Shown: positions 61,460 through 64,000 of the stretch, one piece after another
Layout: every line of letters starts with the position of its first letter
Position numbering within the stretch: the stretch's first letter is position 1
NCBI GenBank assembly: GCA_028682895.1
Contig: JAJRAK010000025.1
Location: forward strand, 1 to 64,000
Direction: 5' to 3'
Length of the DNA stretch: 64,000 nucleotides
Source: Methanomassiliicoccales archaeon
GTDB lineage: Archaea; Thermoplasmatota; Thermoplasmata; Methanomassiliicoccales; UBA472
Position numbers and translations under genes: made by a program
The notes under the pieces: model-generated
Databases searched by the model: none
Told to the model about the DNA's origin: nothing
Seen by the model: only the letters and a program-made list of their open reading frames with translations

Positions 61460-61687
61460 AATACTCCGGGCCAGACGGTCAGGTTTTCGCTCGATCCGCG
61501 GTAATTTAAAGTCATAGGTCGGACTCCAACGAACCTAAATAAATGCCTGCAACGGCACTATTTGTCCATTACGAGGCTTTCGGGTAATCGGCCAGTAGAA
61601 TAATGAGTAATTGATTCAGTAAACAAAGATATTAAATATATTTACAATTAATACAATTTTCACCAATTGGTAAAAATAGGAGTAATC

Positions 61688-62713
61688 GTGAAAATTATGG
61701 ATGAGATGGAGTGCAAGAACATAGTGCTGACATTATTGTCCCAAGTTGGGAAGGTGGAATGGAACAGCTACCAACTTAAGGTCAGTGCAAACGATTGCAC
61801 CGATGCGACGGTCATCCTGAATTATGGCAATAGCAAGAAAACGATCTTACTCGAGTTCAAATCAACCGGGGAGCCCAGGGCCATCGCTGAGTATGTCGGC
61901 CGCATGAATAGCAGGTCAAGGGACGAGTGCTACCCCATCTTGGTCGCTCCGTTCATCAGCGATCGCGGTAGGGAGCTATGTGAAAGGTCCAACATCGGAT
62001 GCATCGATCTCTCAGGGAACGCTTTTATAAAATTTGATACAATATATATTAATAAATGGGGGAACAGCAACAAATACAAGGTTAAGAGAAAGCAAAAGAA
62101 CCTGCTGTCTAGTAAGAGCAGCTGGGTAATAAGAGCGATGCTCAACGCCCCAAAAAATGAGTGGACGATGCAGGAGCTGTCTACTTGCTCCTCGGTCAGC
62201 CTGGCTCAGGTATATAAGGTCTTAGATGGTCTGGAGGCCGAGAACTATCTCCAGAAGACAAGAGGATCGACGAAGCTATCGGACCCATCCGGCCTGCTGG
62301 ATATGTGGGTGAAGGATTATAGGTTGAACGATCAGAAAATTGTCGGGTATTATTCACCTCTAAAGGGTTATGATCAGATCTTTCCAAGGTTAAGGCAGCT
62401 CCCAGGGTCCGATTATGCCCTTACGCTAGGTGCAGCGGCTCAGCTGGTCCTTCCAGTAGTGCGATCGACCGACGTCTACATGTACGTTCAAAATTGTGAA
62501 GCGGTAAAGATCGCTCTGGAACTGGAATCTGTTGAGTTCGGTGGCAATGTTTATTTGATAACACCAAAGGATGAAATGGTCCTAAAAAATGCTCAGGTCA
62601 TCGACGGAATAAGGACGGTGTCCAACCTCCAGCTCTATCTGGACCTGTATAATTATCCGCAACGCGGCAGAGAACAGGCCGATGCCATACGGGAGAAAAT
62701 ATTGGGGGTCTGA
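61688..62713 (+). CDS. AbiEi-type antitoxin (type IV toxin-antitoxin family)
   Basis: 341 residues. An N-terminal nuclease-like region includes LLEFKSTGEPRAIAEYV, YPILVAPFISDRGRELC and IGCIDLSGNAFIKFD. A winged helix follows (WTMQELSTCSSVSLAQVYKVLDGLE), then the AbiEi-like C-terminal domain ending LQLYLDLYNYPQRGREQAD. The family regulates and neutralises a nucleotidyltransferase toxin. The start GTG 61688 follows GGAG by five bases; a TTG at 61667 is weaker. The toxin-like gene follows within 66 bases. The upstream 228 bases are AT-rich with TATA-like boxes. Confidence 0.82.
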   Translation: MKIMDEMECKNIVLTLLSQVGKVEWNSYQLKVSANDCTDATVILNYGNSKKTILLEFKSTGEPRAIAEYVGRMNSRSRDECYPILVAPFISDRGRELCERSNIGCIDLSGNAFIKFDTIYINKWGNSNKYKVKRKQKNLLSSKSSWVIRAMLNAPKNEWTMQELSTCSSVSLAQVYKVLDGLEAENYLQKTRGSTKLSDPSGLLDMWVKDYRLNDQKIVGYYSPLKGYDQIFPRLRQLPGSDYALTLGAAAQLVLPVVRSTDVYMYVQNCEAVKIALELESVEFGGNVYLITPKDEMVLKNAQVIDGIRTVSNLQLYLDLYNYPQRGREQADAIREKILGV

Positions 62714-62778
62714 GCATATCACCAAGATTATCGGGTGAATATGGTGGCGCGGTCACTGACGCCTCTCTATCTGCATTA

Positions 62779-63578
62779 TTGGAACTATCATTGACATTGG
62801 GTTCATACCGAGATGCCTTGGTGCTTGTGGGGGGCTGGGCACCGTTCTTCCTGATCGATGAGTTTGGGCGGGGTGGTTTTTCCCATGTAGGCTCTATCGA
62901 CATAGATATCGCAGTGAACCCGGAATTGGTGAGGAATGATGAATACTCAACCATCGTCGATTTGATCCAGGAACGTGGATATTCAATGCGCAGCGGGAAG
63001 GATAATCAACCTATCGCATTTAGTTTTCAAAAGGAGATCAGGTCGAAATGGGATGGACGGAGCTACATGATCTCCATAGATTTCCTCACCAGTGCAACGA
63101 ACGACTCAGGTGATCATAGGCACCGGAAGGTCCAATCGTCCCTCCCGGCGAGAATAGCAAAGGCTGCGACATCGCGTTCGATCACAACTTCGATAAGGAA
63201 ATTCATGGGGCCCTGCCTGAAAACGGGAATTCTATCGCCCGTATCAAGATGCTGGATATAGTTGGCTGCATCGGGATGAAGGGTGTGGTCCTTGGGGAGA
63301 GGTACAAGGAGAAGGATGCATACGATATTTTTTCGGTGATCTCGCAATGTCTGGATAACCCAGGTGCCGTAGCCCAGGTAGTGAGACCTTTCCAGACCGA
63401 AGAAAGCATGGTGTTGGGCATAAAAAACATCAGGGACAAATTTAGGGCGATCGATGCTGAAGGGCCATCGTGGGTCGGGGCTTTCTTGTCCAGCGGGGAC
63501 GAAGAGCAGAGAAAGAGGGACCAAGCCGAAAGCTATGCTCTGGTCAGGCGTTTCCTAAGGGAACTTGATGCGCCCTGA
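62779..63578 (+). pseudogene. AbiEii-type nucleotidyltransferase toxin, frameshifted
   Basis: From TTG 62779 the frame encodes LVLVGGWAPFFLIDEF and HVGSIDIDIAV, with the GS..DxD nucleotidyltransferase motif, through SIDFLTSATNDSGDH. After about 63117 the match continues in another frame as APEGPIVPPGENSKGCDIAF up to DIFSVISQCLDN and ends at 63578. A missing G in AGGCACC (63118-63124) would restore one continuous protein of about 267 residues. It follows the AbiEi-like gene as a toxin normally follows its antitoxin. A real loss of function or an assembly error are both possible. Confidence 0.75.
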
Positions 63579-63628
63579 TTGATCAGAACAGATCGAAAAC
63601 GAACAGATTCGATATCTGGGGAATGTAA

Positions 63629-64000
63629 TCATTTTTCCTTTCCGCAGTGAGGGCAGAACTTTCCATAGTCGGGAAGGGTGCCCTTGCAGTTCGGGCATCT
63701 TTGCGAAATTTCCTCCAGCTTCTTCTTCAAACGGTAGTTCAAGGCGATATTGAGGACCACCAGGAACAGTACGCCGATCACGCAGATGAAGACCATCAGC
63801 AGGATGAACGGCAACCACTGCGTCTCACTCTGCACATCGACGTTCTCGACGACGATCTCGAAGTTGACCATGAGCTCTGCAGAAGCATTTTGCACGCTTC
63901 CCGCATCGGAGTTGTCGACGAGCAGCACATAGCTACCCTCCTCGATGAACGCGTGGTAGACGCTGGCAGGTGTCGCTCCCGCACCTAGGGACGATGCGTT
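63629..64000 (-). CDS. Membrane protein with C-terminal zinc ribbon, 5' end cut
   Basis: The frame is open from the window end (64000), giving at least 123 residues. The visible N-terminal part (YHAFIEEGSYVLLVDNSD) has beta strands like a small jelly-roll or GOLD-type ectodomain. A hydrophobic helix (LPFILLMVFICVIGVLFLVVL) follows, then a cytoplasmic zinc ribbon, CPNCKGTLPDYGKFCPHCG. Zinc ribbon plus a single helix is common in archaeal membrane proteins of unknown role. The start lies beyond the window; a GTG at 63928 is only an internal codon. Confidence 0.72.
   Translation of the reverse strand, partial: NASSLGAGATPASVYHAFIEEGSYVLLVDNSDAGSVQNASAELMVNFEIVVENVDVQSETQWLPFILLMVFICVIGVLFLVVLNIALNYRLKKKLEEISQRCPNCKGTLPDYGKFCPHCGKEK

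Noticed and set aside
62779-63578. Programmed ribosomal frameshift in the toxin gene
   Set aside because: There is no slippery heptamer, and a -1 slip would meet an in-frame TAG at 63117; a missing base is simpler.

Overview
The window is archaeal. It carries a CDC48-type double AAA ATPase, aIF5B, the ribosomal proteins L7Ae, S28e and L24e, archaeal Trm56, an archaeal Elp3 and tRNA genes without an encoded CCA. Many genes have a TATA-like box about 25 to 30 bases upstream of a start codon with no leader, alongside others with clear GGAGG-type ribosome binding sites. Gene content (PaaK/ACT and 2-oxoacid:ferredoxin oxidoreductase clusters, symporters with tiny accessory subunits, a DUF1638 gene, multi-spanning ABC permeases) suggests a Thermoplasmata-type euryarchaeon, possibly near the methylotrophic methanogens. 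This is inference: no methanogenesis marker is present. The chromosome is GC-rich; bases 1-900 and about 61.5-62.1 kb are clearly AT-richer.

Layout. (a) 1-4.6 kb: accessory DNA, most likely the right end of an integrated element. It holds an AT-rich membrane protein cut by the window edge, two related small Cys proteins, a winged-helix/membrane-protein pair, an AbrB-like protein, two small hypothetical genes, strong DNA dyads and a tyrosine recombinase next to the 3' end of a tRNA-Met gene. (b) 4.8-13.3 kb: MFS transporter, membrane protein, TetR-cupin-cupin operon, tRNA-Asn, ABC exporter with a polyprenol-kinase-like protein, then regulator, trm56 and HD hydrolase. (c) 13.3-25.4 kb: amino-acid and 2-oxoacid catabolism, with ilvE and a three-gene 2-oxoacid:ferredoxin oxidoreductase operon, two sodium/solute symporters each with a small accessory protein, two phenylacetate-CoA ligases with an ACT-domain protein, a gamma-carbonic-anhydrase-like protein and a PRC-barrel protein. 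(d) 25.5-33 kb: thioredoxin and thioredoxin reductase, an SsuABC/TauABC-type transporter whose binding protein looks circularly permuted, Elp3 and small zinc-ribbon genes. (e) 33-48.8 kb: TPR proteins, CDC48, DUF89, nucleotidyltransferase, EamA transporter, three glycosyltransferases, a secreted surface protein beside an array of GTTCG boxes, and a decayed GlnQ-type ATPase. (f) 49-57.4 kb: a large SPFH protein, a possible upstream ORF leading an IlvN-like/IlvE operon, a second copy of the 2-oxoacid oxidoreductase operon, and DUF1638 divergent from a wHTH regulator across a perfect 18-bp palindrome. (g) 57.4-64 kb: two small related membrane proteins, the L7Ae-S28e-L24e-Ndk-aIF5B cluster, an AbiEi/AbiEii-type toxin-antitoxin pair with a frameshifted toxin, and a truncated membrane/zinc-ribbon gene.

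How the parts fit. The two aminotransferase plus oxidoreductase operons, the symporters and the acyl-CoA ligases together look like a peptide or amino-acid fermentation module: import, transamination, oxidative decarboxylation to acyl-CoA with reduction of ferredoxin, and ligation of free aryl or branched acids to CoA. Several small genes (38-56 residues) were found by reading the sequence directly. Many starts were moved from the longest frame because a TATA box or Shine-Dalgarno site placed them downstream.
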